Source: JAQIBY01 sp964407055 (GTDB lineage Bacteria > Bacteroidota > Bacteroidia > Bacteroidales > ML635J-15). From it: DNA of 5,309 nt. The stretch's first letter is position 1. Every line of letters starts with the position of its first letter. The translations under genes and the position numbers were made by a program. Under the pieces are notes generated by a model. That model made no database searches. It was not told where the DNA came from and saw nothing but the letters and a program-made list of their open reading frames with translations. Positions 1-5,309 of this stretch are shown in pieces. The stretch lies in assembly GCA_964407055.1 (NCBI GenBank), contig CAYOUD010000173.1, positions 1 to 5,309 of the forward strand, written 5' to 3'.

Positions 1-35
1 ACGGTTTCTAAATGATAAATTAACAGAGAATGGGC

Positions 36-371
36 TTATTTGAAAGTCAATTTAAATGGATAAAGAATTTTTACTGGCACTGCTTCTCCATTATGCTTTC
101 CGGCCGTCCAGAATTTAGCGTGGCGTTTTATTTGATGAATAACTTGTGTGTCGGTAATTGGCTTTTCTGATACCTCGTTGAAATCAATTTGTGCAATGAA
201 TTCAAAGATGTCGCGTCTGCATTCAGGCATTTCTTCTACTTTCGTGTAAACTCTCCGGTTTAAAATAAAATCCAAATAAAACTCTGTACTATCATTTTCA
301 GGATTTGGAGTGAATGCAAAAACAGAACTTCCGGCTAAGCATATTAATAGCATGAAAATTGTGTGTCTCAT
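36..371 (-). CDS. Small secreted protein resembling a shortened TonB C-terminal domain
   Basis: This encodes 111 residues. Residues 1-19 form a signal peptide (Arg/His near the N-terminus, hydrophobic core FMLLICLAG, likely cleavage after SVFA), so the product should reach the periplasm. Two pieces recall Bacteroidota TonB C-terminal proteins: VYTKVEEMPE at 41-50, like the family's 'VEEMPEFPGG' opening, and FWTAGKHNGEAVPVKILYPF at 87-106, like the closing 'W.PGKQNGKPV.V...PI.F'. The roughly 40-50 residues that usually lie between them (the 'GKV.V.FVI..DG' strands) are absent, leaving about 36 residues. The usual N-terminal membrane anchor and Pro-rich linker are also missing. The frame is open and the promoter is good, so it is probably expressed, but a working TonB role (energising outer-membrane receptors) is doubtful. 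The start is ATG at 371; a later Met at residue 7 would cut into the signal peptide. The gene call is firm; the TonB relationship is my inference from remembered motifs. Confidence 0.72.
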   Translation of the reverse strand: MRHTIFMLLICLAGSSVFAFTPNPENDSTEFYLDFILNRRVYTKVEEMPECRRDIFEFIAQIDFNEVSEKPITDTQVIHQIKRHAKFWTAGKHNGEAVPVKILYPFKLTFK

Positions 372-407
372 ACTTTAAGTATTTAAAATCTTCTGTCTAT
401 ACACGGA

Positions 408-437
408 CAAATCTATTAAAAATATACTAAAAACAAA
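408..437 (-). promoter_or_regulatory. Bacteroidota-type promoter for the small TonB-like gene
   Basis: On the minus strand TTTG (437-434) is followed after 18 bases by TAGATTTG (415-408). This fits the Bacteroidota TTG-N17-23-TAnnTTTG consensus. It predicts a transcript start near 403 and a leader of about 30 bases before the ATG at 371. No clear Shine-Dalgarno sequence lies before that ATG; the leader is A/T-rich, as is common in this phylum. Confidence 0.6.
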
Positions 438-562
438 GTTTATGCTTTATTTAGTTAACTGAAAACTGGTTGAAATTTGCAGTTCTAAAGCTGTTTTGCA
501 TATAAGGGTTTGTAAATCAATGTGATTCGTATAAGAATCTAATGTCTAAATTTGTAAACTCC

Positions 563-1831
563 TTATTTCCAGAGAGATTTCAGCCGTTCTGCAATTTTTT
601 CTTCGGTTGTATTATTCCCGGGTTCATAAAATCGCATGTTTTTTACCGATTCCGGGAAATAGCTCTGTTTTACAAAGTTTCTGGGATAATCATGTGCATA
701 AAGATAGTCCTTTCCATAGCCCAAGTCTTTCATAAGTTTGGTTGGAGCATTCCTCAAATGTAATGGAACAGAAGCCGGGTCATTTTTTTTAACAAAATAT
801 AGTGCCTGATTTATGGCCATATATGCAGAGTTGCTTTTTGCTGATACAGCAAGATATATTGTGCATTCTGCCAAAATTATTCTCGCTTCCGGCATGCCGA
901 TTTTATGAACTGAATCAAAGCATGCATTTGCTATTTGCAATGCATTGGGAGTCGCTAATCCGATGTCTTCGGCAGCAAGAATGATTAAACGACGTGCAAT
1001 GAATTCTGGTTTTTCTCCACCGTCCAACATTCGTGCAAGCCAATAGATTGCTGCGTCAGGTGCAGAACCTCTCACAGATTTTATAAAGGCTGAAATAATA
1101 TCATAATGTTGTTCTCCGGTTTTGTCGTAAATCGCAATATTCTCCTGCAATGTTTGTTCAACGCTTTCATTATCAATGATGATCTTGTCAGATGTTGTCG
1201 TTTGAATCATCATTTCCAGAATATTCAGCAGTTTTCTGGCATCTCCGCCTGAGAACCGGTACAATGCTTCTTTCTCCTTGATTGTAATGTTTTGTTTTGA
1301 TAATATTTTGTCTTCGCTAATGGCTCTTTCAAAAAGCTTGTCGAGCGCAGCTTTGTCAAGGGGATTTAGTACATAAACCTGCGATCTTGAAAGCAGTGGT
1401 GTGATAACTTCAAAGGATGGATTCTCGGTTGTAGCACCAATTAAGACAAGGGTTCCGTCTTCTACCGCTCCTAAAAGTGAGTCTTGTTGCGATTTGCTAA
1501 AGCGATGAATCTCGTCAATGAACAGCAGGGGAGGTTTCGGATTAAACATACGATTTTTCTTGGACATTTCAATGGCATTACGCACATCCTTTACCCCTGA
1601 ATTAATTGCACTGAGTGTGTGAAATTGGCGGTTTTGAGAATTTGCAATCAGACGGGCTATGCTAGTTTTTCCAACTCCGGGCGGACCCCATAGAATCATG
1701 CTGGGGATGTTTCCGCTGTGTATCGCTTTATTTAACGGAGCTCCTTCACCCAATAAGTGTTCCTGACCATAAACCTCTTCAGGTTTGGTTGGTCTCATTC
1801 GTTCTGCAAGTGGTCGGAAATCATTTTGCAT
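563..1831 (-). CDS. rarA: Replication-associated recombination protein A (RarA/MgsA), AAA+ ATPase
   Basis: This encodes 422 residues, the normal length for RarA (MgsA in E. coli, Mgs1/WRNIP1 in eukaryotes). RarA is a cytoplasmic tetrameric ATPase that acts at stalled replication forks and DNA ends and is related to clamp-loader subunits. Motifs in order: a conserved N-terminus (RPLAERMRP, YGQEHLLGEG) at 6-30; Walker A GPPGVGKT at 49-56; Walker B with DEIHRF at 106-111; sensor 1 GATTENPSF at 132-140; the arginine-finger region LLSRSQVY around Arg149; sensor 2 SGGDARKLLN with Arg199; then the C-terminal helical/tetramerisation domain from about 230 (YDKTGEQHYDIISAFIKSVRGS, PEFIARRLIILAAEDIGLA, and a tail ending RLKSLWK). 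The start is ATG at 1831, directly before the conserved N-terminus, with no better alternative. All catalytic residues are present and the protein looks functional. Neighbours on both sides are unrelated and separated by gaps, so it is probably a single-gene unit. Confidence 0.97.
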   Translation of the reverse strand: MQNDFRPLAERMRPTKPEEVYGQEHLLGEGAPLNKAIHSGNIPSMILWGPPGVGKTSIARLIANSQNRQFHTLSAINSGVKDVRNAIEMSKKNRMFNPKPPLLFIDEIHRFSKSQQDSLLGAVEDGTLVLIGATTENPSFEVITPLLSRSQVYVLNPLDKAALDKLFERAISEDKILSKQNITIKEKEALYRFSGGDARKLLNILEMMIQTTTSDKIIIDNESVEQTLQENIAIYDKTGEQHYDIISAFIKSVRGSAPDAAIYWLARMLDGGEKPEFIARRLIILAAEDIGLATPNALQIANACFDSVHKIGMPEARIILAECTIYLAVSAKSNSAYMAINQALYFVKKNDPASVPLHLRNAPTKLMKDLGYGKDYLYAHDYPRNFVKQSYFPESVKNMRFYEPGNNTTEEKIAERLKSLWK

Positions 1832-1835
1832 ACTG

Positions 1836-1843
1836 CAAATTTA
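1836..1843 (-). promoter_or_regulatory. Possible -7 promoter element immediately upstream of rarA
   Basis: On the minus strand TAAATTTG ends four bases before the rarA ATG. It matches TAnnTTTG exactly. If used, transcription would begin at or next to the start codon, giving a nearly leaderless message. No TTG -33 element is found at 17-23 bases upstream, so the match may be chance in AT-rich DNA. Another TAnnTTTG match (TATTTTTG, minus strand, 2149-2142) also lacks a -33 element. Confidence 0.3.
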
Positions 1844-1988
1844 TGATTATTATTTAATCTTACCTTGCTGATCGTAAATATTATGCAGCAAAGTAATCTG
1901 AACGTAAGGTCAGATTCAATTTGTTTTGGTAGTTAGAGGACATTGCGTGGATGATTCAAATCTGCACAAAGGGAATGGCATGAATTTT

Positions 1989-2019
1989 ACGGGTTAACCG
2001 TAACACGACCTTGAAGGTC
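1989..2019. repeat. Pair of adjacent short palindromes upstream of rarA
   Basis: Two inverted repeats lie five bases apart. The first, at 1989-2001, has ACGG and CCGT arms and contains the perfect 8-base palindrome GGTTAACC (1992-1999). The second, GACCTTGAAGGTC at 2007-2019, has six-base arms around a single central G. The second is too tight to fold as a hairpin on its own, so it is more like a dimeric protein-binding site or part of a repeat element. No second copy is visible in this window. Confidence 0.4.
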
Positions 2020-2186
2020 TGTAGGATTATGATGATGTTTTAGTATTTGCTGATGCGGGTATTGTAAATGACTTTGTCCTGTTTTATCATTCAAAAAAAT
2101 CTTGCGAATATATATTAATTTTTAACAGCAAAATGTGATGACAAAAATATTTAACGAAAATTTTGCATTCAGTTAATTCAGTGCCC

Positions 2187-2207
2187 AAAAGGCGAATTAT
2201 CATTCGC
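2187..2207 (-). terminator. Probable intrinsic terminator after the 325-residue secreted-protein gene
   Basis: On the minus strand GCGAAT (2207-2202), loop GATA, ATTCGC (2197-2192) form a perfect six-pair stem with a four-base loop. C and then four T's (2190-2187) follow. The stem starts 14 bases after the TAA at 2222-2224. The stem and position are good, but the T-run is short, so termination may be incomplete. Confidence 0.5.
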
Positions 2208-2221
2208 TCGAAATAGGAGGG

Positions 2222-3199
2222 TTATTCTTTTTTCCGTTTGAAACTTTTTGCCATTTCTTGAAAGCAGGGGAGACGCTTTTCGTAGTTTTTCAGACTTGTG
2301 CCGGTAAGTTGATACACCGTGATTCCGTCAAACAACACGGCAACGTAAATCAGCTCATATTTATTGAGTTTGGTATTTTGTCCAACGGCATGAAATTCGA
2401 GTCCGGTAAGTCCATCAACCTTAATAGGTTTAGGTTCTAAGTCTTGTTTTTCACTATAGTCAATCGGATAGGATTCAATGACTTTTTTCAGATAATTTTC
2501 CTGTTTTTCGCCTACCGGGATTTTGCTTTTGTTAATCATAAATGCCGTTTTTGCTTCAGTTTGACTCGGAATTTGTCCATCATCTGTGTAAACAAGTGAA
2601 TTCATTAAAATATTTCCGGGTTTTAAATCACAGGCTGAAAAATCAACCGAAAAATCGAAGGCTTCAGTAATTGCTTCATCGTCTTCAGGAACAAACACAA
2701 TACCGAGTAAGGACTCTCTGATACGTTTTGCTTCTTTTTCAAAATCCGCATCTTTATACCATGAAGCATTAAGCACATAGGTGTTTTTCATATCGCCAAT
2801 CACAAAAACATAGCGCATGTAAGTCTTTCCGTAGGCAAATTGCACGCCGGATTGCAACATAGCATCAAATCCATTGATTAAGAACATTTCCTCTTTGGCA
2901 ACCACCATGCCTTTTTGAATATCTTTATTTCGCTTAAACGCTACAAGATTTTCATTGACGCTGCCGGGTACTTTAAAAAACATAATTGAACTCCCTGCAA
3001 GTATGTTTTCATATCCGTTAAAACGATCTGATTTATTGTAGTTTTCAGGAGGTACAATATATAGCTGAGTTCCCGGGATTTTCTCATATGCGGCATGTTT
3101 CTTGTTAGTAATCTTTTTTGCTGACTGTGCCTGAACTGAGAAGGTCGGACTCAGAAAAACGATGCTAAATAATATCAGAGTGAAAATTCTATATTTCAT
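2222..3199 (-). CDS. Secreted protein of unknown function, possibly two PsbP/DUF1795-like domains
   Basis: This encodes 325 residues from the ATG at 3199. MKYRIFTLILFSIVFLSPTFSVQAQS is a clear signal peptide, probably cleaved after QAQ or nearby. No lipobox cysteine is present, so a soluble periplasmic or exported protein is expected. A longer reading would start at TTG 3244 and put 15 residues before the signal peptide, so I reject it. The mature part appears to have two halves. Residues about 38-170 read 'PGTQLYIVPPENY..., SSIMFFKVPGSV, KGMVVAKEEMFLINGFDA, MRYVFVIGDMKNTYVLNASWY, IRESLLG'. Residues about 185-322 include 'PIKVDGLTGLEFHAV, YVAVLFDGITVYQLTG, FQEMAKSFK'. Each half has a plausible sequence of strand, 'G..A/G..' turn, strand, and closing helix ending in SL/SF, as in PsbP/MOG1-fold or DUF1795-like proteins; this is inference. 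There is no T9SS C-terminal sorting domain. The gene is divergent from the T9SS plug gene across 47 bases, so a link is possible but unproven. Confidence 0.85.
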   Translation of the reverse strand: MKYRIFTLILFSIVFLSPTFSVQAQSAKKITNKKHAAYEKIPGTQLYIVPPENYNKSDRFNGYENILAGSSIMFFKVPGSVNENLVAFKRNKDIQKGMVVAKEEMFLINGFDAMLQSGVQFAYGKTYMRYVFVIGDMKNTYVLNASWYKDADFEKEAKRIRESLLGIVFVPEDDEAITEAFDFSVDFSACDLKPGNILMNSLVYTDDGQIPSQTEAKTAFMINKSKIPVGEKQENYLKKVIESYPIDYSEKQDLEPKPIKVDGLTGLEFHAVGQNTKLNKYELIYVAVLFDGITVYQLTGTSLKNYEKRLPCFQEMAKSFKRKKE

Positions 3200-3216
3200 G
3201 GCTTGTATAGTTTTAT

Positions 3217-3224
3217 TAATTTTG
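3217..3224 (+). promoter_or_regulatory. Possible -7 promoter element for the T9SS plug gene
   Basis: TAATTTTG matches TAnnTTTG and lies in the 47-base divergent spacer. It predicts a start of transcription near 3230 and a leader of about 17 bases before ATG 3247. No TTG is found at the proper distance upstream; TTTC at 3194-3197 is the nearest. An AAGGA at 3231-3235 could act as a Shine-Dalgarno sequence. It is 11 bases from ATG 3247 but only two from ATG 3238, which favours 3247. Confidence 0.4.
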
Positions 3225-3246
3225 TCAAACAAGGATAATGCCAATT

Positions 3247-4512
3247 ATGATAAAAAAAATATTTACGCTGTTGATAGCAAATGTAATAATTCTTTCGTTG
3301 AGTGCCGAAGAAAATCCGGTTTTTGATAATATGATTTATGATGCGGATATCAAATCTGTTCGTATGCACTATAGCGAATGGGAGCTTTCCTGGCCATATT
3401 ATGAGCTGAATACCGACATGCAGTTGAGTCTGACTTTTGATGATTTGCGTGACGAGCCACGGAATTTTGAGTATCGGATTGTGCATTGCAATCAGGATTG
3501 GACAAAAAGCAATTTATTCTTTTCAGATTATATGGATGGTTTTGAGCGTAATCCACTGGAAGATTATGAAATGTCAATGAATACAATGATTCCATACACA
3601 CATTATGAGCTTCTGCTTCCGAATGATGATGTGCAATTCCGAACATCAGGAAATTATGTGGTATTGGTTTATGATACTGAATATCCGGAAATACCGATTT
3701 TGTCGCGGCGGTTTTTTGTTGTAGAACAAGATATTTCGATTGAAGCAGAAGTCAGGCAGCCGGTTTTGGGTTTGTATAAATCACTGGGACATGATGTGCG
3801 ATTGTCATTAAAGACCAACAGTATGCAATTTCATAATATATTTAGTGAAATTGATGTGTGTGTAATGCAAAATAACCAGTGGGACGGGATGCAGTGTAAT
3901 TTGAAGCCGGATTTTATTCGAAATGATGAGGTGGTGTTTCATCGGGATGATCAGGCAGTTTTTAAAGCGAGCAATGAATTTCGCATTTTGAATATGCGAA
4001 ATCTGAAATTTACCAATGAAAAAATGGCAAGAATTGAGTTTAAGCATCCTGATTATTTTGTCACCTTACATCCTGATAAGAATAATCAGTTTATGCAGTA
4101 TCTGGACCGTGATGATTTTGACGGGCGTTATGTGATTTCAAATCGCGATGGTTGGGATGCAAAAACGGATGCCGATTATGTGCATGTGTTTTTTCAGATT
4201 CCGGCAAGGCTCGACCAAACCGGTGGTTCAGTGTATATTTATGGAGAATTAACAAACTGGCGTTGTGATGAAAGCAATAAAATGCTTTACAATACCGAAA
4301 CCGGCATGTATGAAAAAGAGCTTTTTTTAAAGCAGGGAGCATACTCATATCGCTACGTGTTGAAAGAAAACGGCAAAATTAATCACATGCGTTTTGAAGG
4401 CTCGCATTGGGAAACAGAGAATGATTATATGATTATTGTCTATTATCACGATCTTCGTTTGGGTGCCGATCGTATTCTCGGTTTTGAAGTGGTGAACAGC
4501 CATCCGGAATAA
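3247..4512 (+). CDS. Type IX secretion system plug protein (DUF5103 family)
   Basis: This encodes 421 residues from ATG 3247; an in-frame ATG at 3238 would add MPI. I chose 3247 because it begins the signal peptide cleanly (MIKKIFTLLIANVIILSLSA) and fits the upstream AAGGA better. The family protein is the periplasmic Plug that binds the giant T9SS outer-membrane translocon SprA (Sov) and closes its pore when no PorV-bound substrate occupies it. Recognition rests on the N-terminal domain (about 30-160). It has the opening 'NMIYDADIKSVRMHYSEWELSWPYYEL', the Bacteroidota-typical 'DDLRDEPRNFEYRIVHCNQDW' (residues 65-85), 'YMDGFERNPLEDYEMSMNTMIPYTHYELLLPND' and 'SGNYVVLVYD'. A beta-rich middle follows, then a C-terminal Ig/E-set-like region with VYIYGELTNW at 329-338 and GAYSYRYVL. 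Length is normal for the family and the frame is intact. No other T9SS genes are in the window, which is usual because the components are scattered. The C-terminal part resembles CBM48 modules, but the whole protein fits the plug family. Confidence 0.93.
   Translation: MIKKIFTLLIANVIILSLSAEENPVFDNMIYDADIKSVRMHYSEWELSWPYYELNTDMQLSLTFDDLRDEPRNFEYRIVHCNQDWTKSNLFFSDYMDGFERNPLEDYEMSMNTMIPYTHYELLLPNDDVQFRTSGNYVVLVYDTEYPEIPILSRRFFVVEQDISIEAEVRQPVLGLYKSLGHDVRLSLKTNSMQFHNIFSEIDVCVMQNNQWDGMQCNLKPDFIRNDEVVFHRDDQAVFKASNEFRILNMRNLKFTNEKMARIEFKHPDYFVTLHPDKNNQFMQYLDRDDFDGRYVISNRDGWDAKTDADYVHVFFQIPARLDQTGGSVYIYGELTNWRCDESNKMLYNTETGMYEKELFLKQGAYSYRYVLKENGKINHMRFEGSHWETENDYMIIVYYHDLRLGADRILGFEVVNSHPE
3278..3285 (-). 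promoter_or_regulatory. Possible -7 element for the secreted-protein gene, inside the plug coding region
   Basis: On the minus strand TACATTTG matches TAnnTTTG. A near-match to the -33 element (TTCG) lies about 20 bases upstream. Transcription would begin near 3273 and give a leader of roughly 70 bases to the ATG at 3199. If real, the promoter lies within the signal-peptide codons of the plug gene and the two transcripts overlap at their 5' ends. The poor -33 match keeps confidence low. Confidence 0.3.
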
Positions 4513-4580
4513 TGGATAGTGTATGTAAGCCCATTGAAATTAAAGCCAGCGGGTAAACTTCGGACGGATGAGCCACGATA

Positions 4581-4612
4581 GTTTTTCATCACGATTTAAT
4601 CAGACGAAAAAC
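4581..4612. repeat. Inverted repeat between convergent genes, possible two-way terminator
   Basis: GTTTTTC (4581-4587) and GAAAAAC (4606-4612) are perfect seven-base arms. Pairing can extend past one A/C mismatch by two more pairs (TC/GA), leaving a loop that contains GATTTAATC. The repeat sits 68 bases after the plug stop and 24 bases after the stop of the minus-strand membrane protein gene, where a shared terminator would be expected. Neither side has a T-run after the stem and the arms are AT-rich, so termination activity is uncertain. Confidence 0.35.
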
Positions 4613-4636
4613 ACCCGGAATTGTCAGAAGTCCCCT

Positions 4637-5158
4637 TTATCTTCTTCTTGCATGTTGTGGGTTATAGTTGCAACTTTTGACATTTAACAATTTTGATATT
4701 TTTTCTGAAAGAGATATCGCTTGTTTTTTGTTTTTTAATCTGAGGAGCACTTCTTTAGTTATATGAGATTCAGATAGAAGTGTAATTTCATATATTGTAG
4801 ATTTATCAGATATTGAGATGTTGGTTCTGCCTCCATAAGTTCTAGTTGAAAGTGTTTTACGTAAAATTGATATATTGGGAAAATTAGTTGTCTTCCACTC
4901 ACCAACTTTATATTTTAACAGGTAACAGAATGATCGATACTGTCCGTTTTTTATTTGAAAACCTGAAATGTTAAAACTGATAAAAGCCCCAATTGCTAAG
5001 ACAATTAGACCTAAAATTATTAGTATATATTCAGCTTCGATTATTGAGGATCTTATAAGTGCCAAGCTGAAAAGTATTATAATATAACCAACTACTAAAA
5101 ATGGTCTTGGGAAACATTTGCCTGTATGAATCAATAATTCGTCGTGATTGTTTTCCAT
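4637..5158 (-). CDS. Two-helix membrane protein with cytoplasmic C-terminal domain, unknown function
   Basis: This encodes 173 residues from ATG 5158. Two hydrophobic helices are visible at about 20-36 (FLVVGYIIILFSLALI) and 44-62 (YILIILGLIVLAIGAF), separated by a short RSSIIEAE turn. A soluble domain of about 100 residues follows, beginning SGFQIKNGQYRSF and including LKYKVGEWKT. It continues with several short predicted strands and a closing helix (KKQAISLSEKISKLLNV), and a basic tail ends in RRR. The layout of two helices plus a small beta domain recalls membrane-anchored PH-like (DUF304-type) proteins and uncharacterised Flavobacteria proteins with a 'yR.......G.W..L' motif. I do not recognise a named family. 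The soluble part probably faces the cytoplasm. The coding DNA is AT-rich: hand counts gave 22% GC for 4681-4740 and 30% for 4981-5040, against 38% for 4081-4140 in the plug gene. This may point to a separate origin. It is convergent with the plug gene and has no visible partner. Confidence 0.8.
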   Translation of the reverse strand: MENNHDELLIHTGKCFPRPFLVVGYIIILFSLALIRSSIIEAEYILIILGLIVLAIGAFISFNISGFQIKNGQYRSFCYLLKYKVGEWKTTNFPNISILRKTLSTRTYGGRTNISISDKSTIYEITLLSESHITKEVLLRLKNKKQAISLSEKISKLLNVKSCNYNPQHARRR

Positions 5159-5266
5159 GTTTTAATCTTTACTAACGATAAATGGTATGAGTAGTGGCAT
5201 CTTTCTGTCAAGTTACAAGCATCTTAATGCGAAAGAATTATTAGAAGTTCCGTTACTAATCAGTGT

Positions 5267-5298
5267 CAAATTTAATAAAAAGCTTCGGTTATGAACAA
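5267..5298 (-). promoter_or_regulatory. Bacteroidota-type promoter for the membrane-protein gene
   Basis: On the minus strand TTG (5298-5296), 21 bases, then TAAATTTG (5274-5267) fit TTG-N17-23-TAnnTTTG. Transcription would start near 5262, leaving a leader of about 104 bases before ATG 5158. No other good candidate lies closer to the gene. I see no clear hairpin or Shine-Dalgarno sequence in the leader. Confidence 0.5.
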
Positions 5299-5309
5299 TT
5301 ATCATAGTA

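Larger units (their letters stand above)
1832..2221. other. 390-base region without a convincing gene
   Basis: No frame on either strand gives a credible protein. The longest stretch I followed is a plus-strand open frame of under 40 codons from 2025 (DYDDVLVFADAGIVNDF...) that follows a TAG and has no recognisable family. The interval holds the possible rarA -7 element at its left end, two short palindromes at 1989-2019, and a probable minus-strand terminator at 2187-2207. The rest (about 1850-1985 and 2025-2180) shows nothing I can name. It could be regulatory DNA, an undetected small RNA or a decayed gene. Confidence 0.6.

Noticed and set aside
524..539. Inverted repeat GATTC/GAATC after the rarA stop as a terminator
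   Set aside because: The stem is only five AT-rich pairs and has no following T-run on the minus strand.
542..984. Plus-strand open frames of 73 and 60 codons over the end of rarA
   Set aside because: They are antisense shadows of rarA codons with no family resemblance. No promoter was seen for them.
2025..2141. Short open frame DYDDVLVFADAGIVNDF... as a gene remnant
   Set aside because: It is under 40 codons, begins after a stop, lacks a start and family match, and is within what chance allows in AT-rich DNA.
3200..3244. N-terminal extension of the secreted protein to a start at 3244
   Set aside because: It needs a TTG start and would place 15 residues (ALSLFDKINKTIQA...) before a clean signal peptide. 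ATG 3199 is far better.
3350..4348. Several minus-strand open frames inside the plug gene (98, 79 and 85 codons)
   Set aside because: They lie wholly within a confidently recognised gene, give unnatural His/Cys/Asn-rich proteins, and match no family.
4568..4687. 39-codon plus-strand frame (MSHDSFSSRFNQTKN...) between the convergent genes
   Set aside because: It overlaps the end of the minus-strand membrane protein gene, has no family match and has no ribosome binding site.

Overview
The window comes from a Bacteroidota chromosome of low to moderate GC. The strongest marker is a complete type IX secretion system (T9SS) plug protein, a family confined to this phylum. Supporting signs are several TAnnTTTG (-7) promoter motifs, weak or absent Shine-Dalgarno sequences, a Bacteroidota-style RarA, and a small protein carrying pieces of the Bacteroidota TonB C-terminal signature. 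I cannot place it below phylum.

Layout from left to right: (1) 36-371, minus strand, a small secreted protein that looks like a shortened TonB C-terminal domain, with a good promoter at 408-437. (2) 563-1831, minus strand, rarA, the AAA+ replication/recombination ATPase, with all core motifs intact. (3) 1832-2221, a 390-base stretch without a convincing gene. It holds two adjacent short palindromes (1989-2019) and, at its right end, a probable terminator for the next gene. (4) 2222-3199, minus strand, a secreted 325-residue protein of unknown function, possibly two PsbP/DUF1795-like halves. (5) A 47-base divergent spacer, then 3247-4512, plus strand, the T9SS plug protein. (6) A 124-base convergent spacer with an inverted repeat. 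(7) 4637-5158, minus strand, a 173-residue two-helix membrane protein in AT-rich DNA, with a plausible promoter at 5267-5298 about 100 bases upstream.

The genes do not form one pathway. RarA is a housekeeping genome-maintenance factor. The plug works at the outer membrane on the T9SS translocon SprA. The divergent secreted protein shares a very short control region with the plug and is the only plausible partner by context. The two outer minus-strand genes look like independent single-gene units.

I looked for a defence system, CRISPR array, insertion sequence, tRNA or rRNA and found none. The most interesting items are the shortened TonB-like protein, the uncharacterised secreted neighbour of the plug gene, and the palindromic stretch upstream of rarA. 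None is strong evidence of a new system.
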